Of a stretch of 64,000 nt of DNA, positions 52,152 through 62,870 are shown in pieces (the first letter of the stretch is position 1; the number at the start of each line of letters is the position of its first letter). A program made the position numbers and the translations under genes. The DNA is from Lucinisca nassula (Eukaryota; Mollusca; Bivalvia; Lucinida; Lucinidae), in contig OY757012.1 in NCBI GenBank assembly GCA_963580285.1, positions 172,877,994 through 172,941,993 of the forward strand, in the 5' to 3' direction. Below the pieces are notes generated by a model. It worked only from the letters and a program-made list of their open reading frames with translations, made no database searches and was not told where the DNA came from.

Positions 52152-52472
52152 TATACTGCCATACGCCCTCGCGGACATTTTAGGCAGGTGTATATTACAT
52201 ACACTCCAGTTTTGCAGGATGAAAGCCTACACAGTAATCATATATTTATGGTAGGGTTCTTTAATCTGCAGAGGGGATGGTTCTCCCTGCACAGGGGGCT
52301 CCAGTTAACGTCCCGATCCGAAGGACGGTGTACTTTAAGACATTCATCCCTGCAAATGATGCCAATGGAGCGTGTTCGGACACCGAAATTTTATCGCCGC
52401 TGCCGGGGACCGAACCCGGGACCTCTAGCACCAGAGGCAAGTGCACTAACCACTCAGCTATCACGCTCCAAT
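52152..52472 (-). repeat. tRNA-derived SINE family S2, second copy
   Basis: Minus strand: GATAGCTGAGTGGTTAGTGC (box A), CGGGTTCGGTCCCCGGC (box B). Body matches 36149-36468. Confidence 0.84.
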
Positions 52473-52539
52473 GCGACGTCTGATTGGATAACGTCAAAAA
52501 TTTGTGACAGTATATTCTGCGATATACTTTCGGAAGGAT

Positions 52540-52625
52540 CGTCGGTTTTACGGTCGCAAATAACGTTTTTCCGCTCCGCTAACGCGTCGCCTTAAAACGA
52601 AATTTTCGACCGTAAAACCTCCGAT
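52540..52625. repeat. Imperfect inverted repeat
   Basis: CGTCGGTTTTACGGTCG and CGACCGTAAAACCTCCG surround a GC-rich interior (CCGCTCCGCTAACGCGTCGC). Confidence 0.65.
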
Positions 52626-53189
52626 TTAACTCCCCAAATGACAGTTTTCAAAACACTTATCCCCTGATTATAGTTTAGCGTGGACGTGATAAACTATTAT
52701 GACCGACTCACTATTTTCAGTAAAGTTGCTGCATCTTTTTATCGCCAAACTTCAGATTATGACGGTACAAACTGACAAGGACAGAAAATGTTTTGGTCAA
52801 TTATCACACAAATGTGACGGTAGACGGTATCCAATCAGATACATTACACTTTCAGTCAACAGCACATGTCCAATAAGGGATTCATCTTTCACGCGTCAAT
52901 CATCAAGACTGACCTGTGACAGTCTGGAGAACAGATAAGTTCTGAATAGTTAGATCCTTTGTATGCAAAGAATACACAAAAAGAATTCGGCGAGCTAGAT
53001 GCATCTCGCTCGTGCACTTACCTCTGAAATAATGGAAGGAGATTCGGCTTCGTATGTCAGATTATATTCTTTAAGTGCGCGTCTGAGGCCACTTAATAGC
53101 CTCTGATTTTGTTTACGGCCATATCACAAGTACATGAGACTGTGCATGACTAAGAAAACACACAGCCTCTTGCCTAACCATTTCAATGG

Positions 53190-53412
53190 AAAGTCAACTT
53201 TTTATTGGAAAAAGTAAAATTTACAAGGATCTGCATTATTTACTTCATTTTATCATTAACATTTTAGAACCGCCTCTAGTGAGTATTTTGGTTGTTTTTA
53301 CGAAGCAAACATAAGTAAAATATCACATTTCTTTTTCGAAAAAGTATCATTTTCAAGTTCCGAGACATGAAAGATAGCTTTAAATTTAACACACTTGTGT
53401 CTTATCCTAATG
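53190..53412 (+). mobile_element. MITE group B, heavily decayed
   Basis: TTAGAACCGCCTCTAGTGAG, ATCACATTTC, ACACACTTGTGTCTTATCCTAATG. Confidence 0.55.
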
Positions 53413-54039
53413 AGAACCATGTTTTTCGTGGACTAGCTAAAATCGTGACATGTCATTTTTAATAGAACAGGATCACAAGCAAATTTTATATCAAGCCCTT
53501 TTATCGTTCGTTGTTCATGAAACATTAACTGAATTACCATTACCTGTATTGCTTATATTAATACAGTGTTTCATTTATGACTTAACATGAACAATCTGCT
53601 ATGATAACCAAATTAACAACAAGCACTTTCCTATTTAGGACGACATTACAAAGGCACCGTCGTCCAATCATATTGGTGAAAAGCAAAGTTTATTTTGATG
53701 TCACTACATAATTATGTGAGGTCGCGACAGTCGCTGTATTAATAGAAGTATGAACAAAATTACGTCCCAACAGTTAATAGCAGACGTCTGATCTGGGTCT
53801 TAACTGTTTGCCTTAATCATATTGCGCCATGCACTATTGTTTACCCTTAACGCTATGGAAATTCTGTTTAAAAATGCAAGAGTATATCGAATAGTCTGCT
53901 AAGTGCCCTGCCATCAAATATGCCCAAAAAGGCTTTTGCAGTTTATAATGCAACCAGCCTAAATGAAAAGACCCTCGTAGAGTTTATTTAATTTATTTTT
54001 ATTTTTTATCGATTGCGGAGAAACAATTCACAAGTGTTC
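53413..54039. other. No gene recognised
   Basis: Has AGACGTCTGATCTGGGTCTT plus AACTGTTTGC near 53787, half of the GATCAGA-type hairpin; otherwise unassigned. Confidence 0.35.
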
Positions 54040-55150
54040 TAAATAGAAGTGAAGGCTTTGATCAGGAATCGACCCAATTATTCTACAGTGACACCAAAGG
54101 GAAAGAAACACAAACATGAAACATAATGGAAACATCAATAGTGAAAAGCGAAAAGGACAGTTACTTTCCCGCAAAATGGTCAATTGGCTATCCAAAACAA
54201 AATAATATAAGCGTGTGTGTCACACGCCCAAAAGAATTTTGACTGATCAAACCATCGAAATAGGTATTGTCAATATCTAATAAATCATCCAAATATCTGG
54301 AAGTCGAGCTAAAGGGTCCAATGATTTCAGATTGGTTTTCAACGGAAAGGGACATCATGGAGTCTCTTTCATAACTAAACAAGTAGCGGTGCGCGATTCG
54401 TTCCCATCGGAATACCCACGTCTAAATAACTTAGTATCAAGTCTTATGTAAACATTGTCAAGTAGAAAGATGAGAGCTTCACATACTTTCTGACATGACC
54501 ATAAAGTATAATTTTTATGATCTTCAGAAGTGAAAAAAACATTTCTTACATTGCATGCAAGATAGAGGGAGCCTTCCCTATTAAACGTCCGTTCGATTAG
54601 ATCATTAAGGTTTCCTTTTGTGGGATTATAAGGAAGTGTAGTATAAAGAGTGGAAAAATCATAAGTAGACAGACTTGAAGCACGAAAACGTCTGGATTCA
54701 ATTTATTTAAAACTTCATTAGTATTTTTATAGACCAAAACAGATTTCTCCCCGATCTTTCAAAGACTGTGTCACAGTATTTAATCACATGTTTTTGATGG
54801 CAGTAAAACACGAAGTTAATAATTTGGAAAGCTCAGTGTGGTACAAGAGCTTGAGTTTGCAATAAATGTGCTTTGTAAGGTCTTTTATGAAGTTCAGGTA
54901 AGCAGTTATACGTAGGAAGCTACTCTTGGCCTTCTGTAACACATACAGCAAACTTAGTGGATGAATTACAAACTAGGTCATCAACTACAGTCCTGTCTAC
55001 AGCTAAAGGCTGCAGTTCAAAGGCCTTAGTACCACCAAGTTCTTGCTGAAGAAAGTTGCACAGTGGAGCCGACAAACAACGGCCACATTGTTAGCGGTCT
55101 TGTCTGCTGTAGCCCAAAAAAAACTTCTATGGAATTCTTGAATACCTAGT
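54040..55150 (-). pseudogene. Second decayed RT-element copy
   Basis: 54040-54215 is a piece of the 3' region. 54216-54730 reads backwards as SRYLDDLLDIDNTYFDGLIS (motif C region), then TLWSCQKVCEALIFLLDN, FTSEDHKN and RRFRASSLSTYDFSTLYTT. 55003-55150 holds IQEFHRSF and ADKTANNVAVVCRLH from the N-terminal region. Many stops. Confidence 0.75.
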
Positions 55151-55154
55151 TTAA

Positions 55155-55668
55155 TGTGACGTAAAGTAGAAGTAAAACAAAGATCAGGAATCGATACAAT
55201 TAACTTACTCAACCCATCAAAGACACCAAAGGGAAAGAAACACAAACATGAAGCGACCGGACCATAATGGAAACCTAAACAAAGGAAGGCCATAAGGAAA
55301 GTTACTTTCCCACAAAATGGCCAAATGGCCATCCAAAATAAAAAGACACAAGTAATACACACAGTAAGTAACAAACAACAACATAAATAAACCGCCACAG
55401 AAGAACCGCCTTGGAACGTCAGTGGAAAGAATTCCATTGGGAGGGGGGGGCTTAAATCGATTTTACATGGCCATAATCCTCGCCCTTACCTCTGTCGCGG
55501 TGTACACTGATTTTGTTTAGTCCGCATGAAGGCTTCCTAATTCATCAGTGTAACATCTCCGAGAACATACAAATCAAAAAACTACAGAGATAAAACAAGG
55601 TTGAGGACTCGACAGCATACACCAACAGAATCGCTGGAGAAAAAGAAAACCAACAGTTAGACCACGAG
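55155..55668 (-). mobile_element. Retroelement 3'-end copy inside the RT copy
   Basis: Inserted between TAGTTTAATGT and CTTAGGTTTAGGAGG of the RT element; a GACGT repeat lies on both sides (about 55149 and 55665). Terminus TAAAGTAGAAGTAAAAC. Confidence 0.78.
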
Positions 55669-55782
55669 ACGTCTTAGGTTTAGGAGGTTATAAGTTCATA
55701 TTGTGAGAGTAGAAAGAATGCTAAGTTTCCATTCTTTGAAGGCTTTAACTTTATTCTTTGAAGGCTTTAACTTTAAACTTTA

Positions 55783-56015
55783 GTTTAGACTCATATTCTA
55801 GACAGGTTTTTAATTATTTGGACCCCATTTTGATTTATATCAGTCTTTGAATCGACTGCCCGTTCGAAATTCGCAAAATTGCAGTATGTTTCCTCTGGCT
55901 TTCGTTGTCGGGTCATTACAGGGTCACTGATGAGGCTTTATTAGCCGAAACTACATAGTATGACCCATCTTCTTTCTTATGAATGTTTTCATTGCTCTTA
56001 AAGGAACTCATTTTT
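55783..56015 (+). mobile_element. Hammerhead-bearing element, ~233 bp
   Basis: Inserted in the RT-element sequence between TTTGAAGGCTTTA and TTATGCTCGACATACTC (compare 13240-13280, uninterrupted). Shares full length with 28737-29281: GTTTAGACTCATATTCTAGA at one end, AAAGGAACTCA..TTTTT at the other. Carries the ribozyme listed at 55921-55966. No ORF. Confidence 0.82.
55921..55966 (+). ncRNA. Type I hammerhead ribozyme, all core residues present
   Basis: Stem I GGGTCA (55921-55926) pairs perfectly with TGACCC (55961-55966). Then CTGATGA, stem II GGC/GCC with loop TTTATTA, GAAA, stem III ACT/AGT with loop ACAT, and cleavage-site A at 55960 after GT. Short stem III is typical of animal retroelement hammerheads. 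Predicted to self-cleave when transcribed on the plus strand; stem I-II tertiary contacts were not assessed. Confidence 0.85.
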
Positions 56016-56140
56016 GAATTTTATGCTCGACATACTCTCGTTTACACCATCGATTATCGAATTCATTCAAGACAGCAGCGGTTTCATCTTTACACTTATT
56101 GAAATCAATGTTAGAAGGAAATCGATATTTCGGTCCCTTA
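56016..56140 (-). pseudogene. RT element N-terminal fragment
   Basis: Minus strand gives GPKYRFPSNIDFN, CKDETAAVLNEFDN and CKREYVEHKI, continuing the copy at 54040-55782 beyond the hammerhead insertion. Confidence 0.7.
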
Positions 56141-56535
56141 GAAAGTCTTCCGAATAAAAACAAGTGTGCGATAGCGAACAATTTTTACACGAAAGCCTTA
56201 GACCGTGTGTGAATTATTTCTCCACAATCAATAAAAAAGATAAAAAAAAAAAATAAATAAACTGTTTATTACGTTTTCATTTATGTTTTACCTTTGAATT
56301 TTCAAATTCAGCCGTTCTGTCTCCTACCAAAATAGTACATTCAGGTCATGAATTTTAGGAGGCGTGGTTTAGTTTGAAAATCATTTGCCATCTTGTTTTC
56401 ATTCCAGTGCAAAAATCATCATGTGCGTTAAATACAGATGTAACATTGTCATGAAAGTAGAACTGCGTTATCAAGAAAATTATACTTTATCTTCGTGTTC
56501 AGGCCTCAAAAACATCAAATGGACGGCAAAAAGTC

Positions 56536-56783
56536 TTAGGCGGTTCTTCTGTCGCGGTTAATTTTTGTTATGGTTTGTCTTTGGTGTTTGTGTCGCTTAT
56601 ATTAGTTTGTTTTGGATAGCCAATTGGCCATTTTGTGGGAAAGTAACTGTCCTCTTGGCTTCCGCTATTGATGTTTCCATTAGGGTCTGTTGTCTCGTGT
56701 TTGTGTTTCTTTCCATTTGGTGTCTCTGATGGGAGATGTGGGTTAATTGTATCGAATCCTGATCATTGACTTCACTTCTATTT
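56536..56783 (+). mobile_element. Retroelement 3'-end copy
   Basis: GGCGGTTCTTCTGTCGCGG to TTGACTTCACTTCTA. Confidence 0.75.
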
Positions 56784-56949
56784 TACTTCCATGATTTTAT
56801 CAGATTTTCCGCCAAACGCCAACTACTTTGTTATTGTTGTTTCAAACGTCGTCAGCACTGTCGCCTAGCAATAATGACATCAAAACGTTCGACATGAAAT
56901 AATTTACTCGGGCGAATTATAGATTATAACCAGTGCTTCAGCTGAAGTG

Positions 56950-58430
56950 CACGACCCGCCGGATGCTTTTAGCTTTATGAGTGTTACCATATATGGGTAT
57001 GGCGGCCATTTTGGTCATGTGACCTGAACCTAAAACGGTTCCCCCAATAAATGCGCCTTATCGTAAGGAGCAAAAATATATCTTATACTTTAGTACTGTA
57101 TTCTGAATCATTTGCGGGATAAAATGCGTTCTCACTTTTCCAATACAAAAGCATATGTGTCAAAGTTTGACCTAGGCACAAAGAAGGTCATGGTCAACCC
57201 AGGGTCACCATTTTAGCAATTTATGATGGGCCTACGTCCCAGATGCTATTTATCAAGTTTCATGGAAATCTGCCCAGTGGTTCTGGAGAAGACTATTTTT
57301 GAAGGGTTTTTTTACCATATATGGCTTGGCGGCCATTTGGTCATGTGACCTGGACCCCATGAGCAAATTGTGGTTTCCCCCATCCCGTAGAGGCTTCATA
57401 TGAAATTTGATTTCAATCGGCCCAACGGTTTCCGAGGAGAAGCAGTTCGAAAATTTTCACATTTTTCGCCTCGGCGAAGCTACACTAAATGGAATGTATT
57501 ATTTCGCAAGTTCATTGGTTAGATCTCATTGATATCTATCAGTATGCTAAAAATTGTTTAAATATTCCAAGCGGTTAAGTCACTATCACCATTTTTCACA
57601 AACGGGTAACGGACGGACCCAAAGAAGGACAAGGTCAACCCAGGGTCACCATTTTAGCAATTTATGATGGGCCTACGTCCCAGATGCTATTTATCAAGTT
57701 TCGTGGCAATCTGCCCAGTGGTTCTGGAGAAGTTTATTTTTGAAGGGTATTTACCATATATGGCTTGGCGGCCATTTTGGTCAAGTGACCTGGACCCCAT
57801 GAGCAAATTTTGGTTTCCCTATCCCATAGAGGCTCCATATGAAATTTGACTTCAATCGGCCCAACGGTTTCCGAGGAGAAGCAGTTCGAAAATTTTCACA
57901 TTTTTCGCCTCGGCGAGGCTATACTAAATGGAATGTAATATTTCGCAAGTTCATTGGTTAGATCTCATTGATATCTATCAGTATGCCAAAAATTGTTTAA
58001 ATATTCCAAGCGGTGAAGTCACTATCACCAATTTTCACAAACGGGTTACGGACGGACAGACAGACAGACCATATATGGCTTGGCGGCCATTTTGGTCATG
58101 TGACCTGGACCCCATGAGCAAATTTTGGTTTCCCCCATCCCATAGAGGCTCAATTTGAAATTTGACTTCAATCGGCCCAATGGTTTCCGAGAAGAAGCAG
58201 TTCGAAAATTTTCACATTTTTCGCCTCGGCGAGGCTATACTAAATGGAATGTAATATTTCGCAAGTTCATTGGTTAGATCTCATTGATATCTATCAGTAT
58301 GCCAAAAATTGTTTAAATATTCCAAGCGTTTAAGTCACTATCACCAATTTTCACAAACGGGTTACGGACTGACAGACTGACAGAATGACCGAATGACAGA
58401 ATGACACGGTGATTTTAGGGCACTCTTAGA
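56950..58430 (+). repeat. Recent tandem array, ~440-bp units
   Basis: ACCATATATGGCTTGGCGGC at 57314, 57753 and 58069. Units share CAACCCAGGGTCACCATTTT, CAATCGGCCCAACGGTTTCC, GCCTCGGCGA and end with ACGGACGGAC / GACAGACAGAC. The third unit lacks its first ~125 bp. Copies are about 95% alike, far younger than 1-1560. Confidence 0.85.
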
Positions 58431-58454
58431 AATCAACCGACTTCAGTCTCACCT

Positions 58455-58873
58455 CTGTGGTTCTTTGATTTTTGTGTTCACGGAGATGTTGCACTGATGA
58501 GTTAGGAGGCCTTCATGCGGACTGAACAAATCATTTGTCTAAATCGCGACGGAAGTAAGGGCGAGGATTGTGGCCACGTAAAATCGATTTAAGCCCCCCA
58601 GTGGAAATCTTCCACTGACCGTTCCAAGGCGGCTCTTCTGTGGCGATTTATTTATGGTGTTGTTTGTTACTTACTGTGTGTATCATTTGTGTCTTTTGGT
58701 TTTGGATGGCCATATGGCCATTTTGTGGGAAAGTAACTGTCCTTATGGCCTTCCTTTGTTTAGGTTTCCATTATGGTCTGGTCGCTTAATGTTTGTATTT
58801 CTTTCCCTTTGGTGTCTTTTATGGGTGGAGTAAGTTAATTGTATCAATTCCTGATCTTTGTTTTACTTCTACT
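58455..58873 (+). mobile_element. Retroelement 3'-end copy
   Basis: From CACCTCTGTGGTTCTTTGAT through CTGATGAGTTAGGAGGCC, GGCCACGTAAAATCGATTTA to GTTTTACTTCTAC. Confidence 0.8.
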
Positions 58874-59115
58874 TTTCAGTCGGTTGCTTTTTCTGCGGGT
58901 CGTGCAATTCACTGAAAAATCTCAGGAATCGACTTGATACATATTTTCTTAATAAACTTTACTCAGTTTACATTTGATCGAAAATGTTGTCAAATGACAC
59001 TTTTAAGTTTCGTTTCGGTCCCTTTTATAATTATTGATTTTATTTATTTCTTTGGAGCATGAAACTTTTGTATATCGAATTTCGGCTAGTGCACAACTGC
59101 TATGTCGTTATTTAA

Positions 59116-59286
59116 GAAATAGATCAGCTCTAGCAGTGATTTGTTGAGTAATATTTCACTGTTTAGGGTCAGTTGTGTGGTAGATCAAATCACGAGCGCG
59201 TAGCGCGAGTGATTTATCAACACACAAATGAACAACAAACTGTGGTATATTACTCAACAAATCACGCAATAGAGCTGATCTATTTC
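59116..59286. repeat. Inverted repeat, ~45-bp arms
   Basis: GAAATAGATCAGCTCTAGCA ... TTGTTGAGTAATATTTCAC pairs with GTGGTATATTACTCAACAAA ... GAGCTGATCTATTTC. Centre CACGAGCGCGTAGCGCGAGTG. Confidence 0.78.
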
Positions 59287-59306
59287 CATTCTAACACACT
59301 GAAATA

Positions 59307-59497
59307 GATGTGAAGACAGTTATCAGGAATCGATTCAACTAACTCACAGCTCCAATCAGAGATACCAAGGGGAAAGAAACACAAACAAGAAATAACGAGT
59401 CCCTAATGGAAACATCAATAGCGGAAAGTCAAAAGGACATTTACTTTCCCACAATATGGCCAGTTGGCTATCCAAATCAAAATAATATCAGCGATAT
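59307..59497 (-). mobile_element. Retroelement 3'-end copy
   Basis: AATAGATGTGAAGACAGTTA to CAAAATAATATCAGCGATA. Confidence 0.72.
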
Positions 59498-59748
59498 AAA
59501 GTCGATTTAATGTTGTTGTTTCCATCATATTTTCCCATCATAACGCCATTGTTTGAATAAATCCCGCCAACATGTTTGAATGTAACACATGCAGTTACTT
59601 GTTTTTGTGGCGTGTTTGATGCGTGCAAAAGACGTTACTTCCTCTAACGTCAAGGCAACGATCGATGACGTCGCAAAACGTCATAAAAACGGCAGCTTTT
59701 CGCGTTACGCCTTTACGCCTAGTGATTTGTCACTCAATATATCACTGT

Positions 59749-60026
59749 ATCACGTGAACATGTCCGTAAAATGAACACCCCCTTAAACCTCACTTTATAT
59801 AGAGAAAACTGGGGTTTACGGGGATCTACATTATTTTTCTTATTTCTGCTCCAAGACATAGGTTGTGGCTACTTGTTCGAACCGCCTCAATGAGGCGGTT
59901 CTAACGAGCACCCACAAGCTATGTTTGCAGTATTTATAAGAAAAATATCAGGGATTTTCATCAGAAAAGTAGCCATTTTGGAGATGAAAAATATGCAATA
60001 TGTCGCACGGGTGTGTTATCGTAATG
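59749..60026 (+). mobile_element. MITE group B, best-preserved copy
   Basis: Side hairpin, complete palindrome (CAATGAGG turn), TAGCCATTTTGGAGATG and GTCGCACGGGTGTGTTATCG all present. Confidence 0.9.
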
Positions 60027-60080
60027 GGATTTAACTATTGGCTATATAGGCGATCAGTGTTAAGATTTTTATTTAAATAA

Positions 60081-60240
60081 CCCTTATCCCGCTGACCACA
60101 AGAACCCATACCTTTGCAAAAAGTTTAGATCCAGATATCCAGATCAGCTGGCTTCTTCAGAATCCATCTGATTAGGATCTACACTGTTTGATATTCAGTT
60201 TGTGAATTTGACGGAATAAATGACATCAAGTAATCTGGGT
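60081..60240. mobile_element. piggyBac-like MITE, truncated
   Basis: CCCTTATCCCGCTGACCACA, hairpin GATCAGCTGGCTTCTTCAGA / ATCCATCTGATTAGGATC, then CATCAAGTAATCTGGGTGTG, where the foldback element begins. Confidence 0.75.
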
Positions 60241-60374
60241 GTGGCAAAATTAATTGGAAGAGTCTATTTGCAGTCAACTGCAAATAGCCAAAAAACGTTA
60301 AAATGGCTATTTGCAGTCAGCTACAGATAGCCAAAAAACGTTAAAATGGCTATTTGCAGTCATTCTATATTCAT

Positions 60375-60545
60375 ACCATTCACATGTGCGCCCTACCAAA
60401 TTTCAGATCAGTCTGCGCATCCGCGCAGTTTATGGCTATTTGCAGTCATTCTATATGCCTGTCATTTACATAAGCGCCCAACGAAAATTCAGATCAGTCT
60501 GCGCATTCGCGCAGTCTATTCATAGTATTCGTTGGCGCACATGAA
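60375..60545. repeat. Palindromic repeats inside the foldback element
   Basis: TTCAGATCAGTCTGCGCATC / CGCGCAGT occurs twice, with TGTGCGCC and GGCGCACAT at the outer ends, similar to 31148-31409. Confidence 0.65.
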
Positions 60546-60814
60546 AACAGAAGGGAGTTACTCAAAATATAACAAGGGGAATGGTTGGGGAAAGATTTCT
60601 CACTTGTAGCATGCATGGAATTTCAAGAATAAATTTTGAAGGAATATGCAAACTTGAATCAACATTCCAAACAAAGATTTTTTTTTCATGTTTCATGCAC
60701 AAGTAAGAAACGTTAATCTGTAAGTAATGAAACAGTTTAACCTTTTTCATTTTTATTATTTACAAATAAAACCGCAAAATTCGACAAACTTAATTGATCG
60801 TGAAATAATTTCTA

Positions 60815-61178
60815 CTGTCATTCTCTCCCTCCCGCTGTTTCAAGAAGGACGCTTGTCATAATCTGGAGAAATAGTGTGCACGCGTAAGAATGTAAGAATG
60901 CCCAGGAAAAGTGTGGCTAGGTAAACTGACCGGCTAGGTATGACCTAAAAAGGGTTGACTTGACCGTTTAACACCAATACAAACAAACTCTCCCTTCCTC
61001 TGATTCCAGAATGGCACTTGTCAATATTTGGAGAAATAGTGTACACTCTATTGGCTAACCGCTTACGCGTGAGAAGGTAAGAATGCCCGGGAAAAGTGTG
61101 GCTAGGTAAACTGATCGGCTCGTTATGACCTAAATAGCGTTGATTTGACCGTTTAACACCAAAACAAACAAACAAAAC
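60815..61178 (+). repeat. Two tandem SINE S3 copies
   Basis: Each has GGAGAAATAGTGT, GGAAAAGTGTGGCTAGGTAA and TTGACTTGACCGTTTAACAC, CAAACAAAC (tails at about 60983 and 61165). Confidence 0.75.
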
Positions 61179-61231
61179 AGAATGTTATCATAAGTCGTGA
61201 CAAGAGATAATTGCATTCGCCATCAGTTAGA

Positions 61232-61745
61232 CTAACAAGCGGTAGCTCAGACGGATGCGCGTCTGACTGGTGATCAGGAGAACGCGGATTCGCTATCTGC
61301 CGGGGTCGGCAACATTCTTTCGTGGAGATTGATCATGAAATCTTTACTACGGTCACTTTCTCTCCTCCACTGATTCAGGAAGGGCAGTTGTAAGTTTCTG
61401 GCGAAAGAATGTGCACTGTACTGGTCAACCGCTTATGTATAAAATAGAAGTGAAGGCAATGATCAGGAATCGATACGATTATCCCACAGCTCCCATCAGA
61501 GACACCTAAGGGAAAGAAACACAACCATGAAACAACAGACTCCAACGGAAACATCAATAGCGGAAAGCCACAAGGACAGCCACTTTCACACAAAATGGCC
61601 AACCGGCTACCAAAATAAAATAACACAAGCGAAACAAATACAAACCATAACAAAAAAAAACCGCGACAGAAGAACCGCCTTTGGAAAAGCCTACCCAGGA
61701 AAAGTGTGGATAGGTAAACTGATCGGGCCAGGTAAAGTTGGCAGA
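61232..61745 (+). repeat. SINE S3 with tRNA head, split by retroelement insertion
   Basis: GCGGTAGCTCAGACGGATGC (box A) opens the SINE. The body stops at CCGCTTATGTATAA (61441) and resumes at AGCCTACCCAGGAAAAGTGT (61689). The 61443-61688 insert is a minus-strand retroelement 3' end. Confidence 0.82.
61443..61688 (-). mobile_element. Retroelement 3'-end copy inside SINE
   Basis: AATAGAAGTGAAGGCAATGA to AAGAACCGCCTTTGG; 246 bp, cleanly dated as younger than the SINE. Confidence 0.82.
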
Positions 61746-62145
61746 ACAGCAGAACCAGCAGAAGAAATGGTAAAGTTGGCAGAACAGCAGAACCAGCAGA
61801 AGAAATGGTAAAGCTGGCAGAACCAGCAGAAGAAATGGTAAAGTTGGCAGAACAGCAGAACCAGCAGAAGAAATGGTAAAGTTTGCAGAACAACAGAGCG
61901 CCTTTCTTTCGCATTTATTAGCAGCCAGGTCAAGTTAGCAGAACAGCAGAACGAGCAGAACGAAATGGTCAAGTTAGCAGAACAGAAGAACGAGCAGAAC
62001 GGATTGGTCAAGTTAGCAGAACAGCAGAACGAGCAGAACGAACTGGTCAAATTAACATTAGAGCAGAACGAGTAGAAAATGGTCATATTAGCAAAACAAC
62101 TAAACCAACAGAAGAAATGGTCAAGTTAGCAGAACAACAGAACAA
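61725..62145. repeat. GCAGAAC minisatellite, ~39-bp units
   Basis: GAAATGGTAAAGTTGGCAGA plus ACAGCAGAACCAGCAGAA, about ten units of two subtypes (GGTAAAGTTGG and GGTCAAGTTAG), separated by a unit-free gap at 61890-61925. Confidence 0.85.
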
Positions 62146-62181
62146 GAAAAAATAAAAAAAGACTACATACAAAGTCTCTTC

Positions 62182-62870
62182 AAAAGATGATGTATGCAGT
62201 TTACTGCGCGTTTCTATCGCATATATTAGCTTAGATATTGAGAAAAAAACATCATTTTTTTTCTTCTGCTGGAAAATCCGAGAAAAATTTTTGTCTGCAA
62301 ATTTCGGATCATTTTCCCTCTACACTTAGTCGCTATAAAAATGATGAAGTCTGCCGTTTACTGCGCCTTCCTATCGCATTTATTAGCTGAGATATTGAGA
62401 AAAACATCTTTTTTTTTCTTCTGCTGTGAAGGTCGAAAAAAAGTTTTGTCTCGGAATTTCGGATTTTTTCTCTCTATACTTAGTCGCTATAAAAATGATG
62501 AAGACTGCTGTTTACCGCGCCTTCCTATCGCATCTATTAGCTGAGATATTGAGAAAAACATCATTTTTTTTCTTCTGCTGGAAGATCGAGAAAAATTTTT
62601 GTCTCCGAATTTCGGATTTTTTCTCTCTATACTTAGTCACTATAAAAATTATGAAGACTGCCGTTTACCGCGCCTTCCTATCGAATTTATTAGCCGAGAT
62701 ATTGAGAAAAACATCATTTTTTTCTTCTGCTGGGAAGATCGAGAAAAATTTTTGTCTCCGAATTCGGATTTTTTCTCTCTATACTTAGTCGCTATAAAAA
62801 TGATGAAGACTGCCGTTTACCGCGCCTTCCTATCGCATTTATTAGCTGAGATATTGAGAAAAACATCTGT
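62182..62870. repeat. Tandem repeat, ~154-bp period, 4.5 copies
   Basis: AAAATGATGAAGACTGCCGT recurs at 62182, 62337, 62491, 62644 and 62796. Each unit has TTACCGCGCCTTCCTATCGC and CTCTATACTTAGTCGCTAT. Confidence 0.92.

Noticed and set aside
58490..58540. CTGATGAG in the retroelement 3' region as another hammerhead
   Set aside because: No GAAA core or pairing stems follow; the word recurs only because the repeat does.
61375..62086. Long minus-strand frames across the minisatellite
   Set aside because: Arise from the repeat unit (SFCSFCCSANLT-like) and cross SINE and retroelement junctions.
61725..62145. Possible CRISPR-like array
   Set aside because: Units are contiguous ~39-bp tandem repeats without unique spacers, in a eukaryotic setting.
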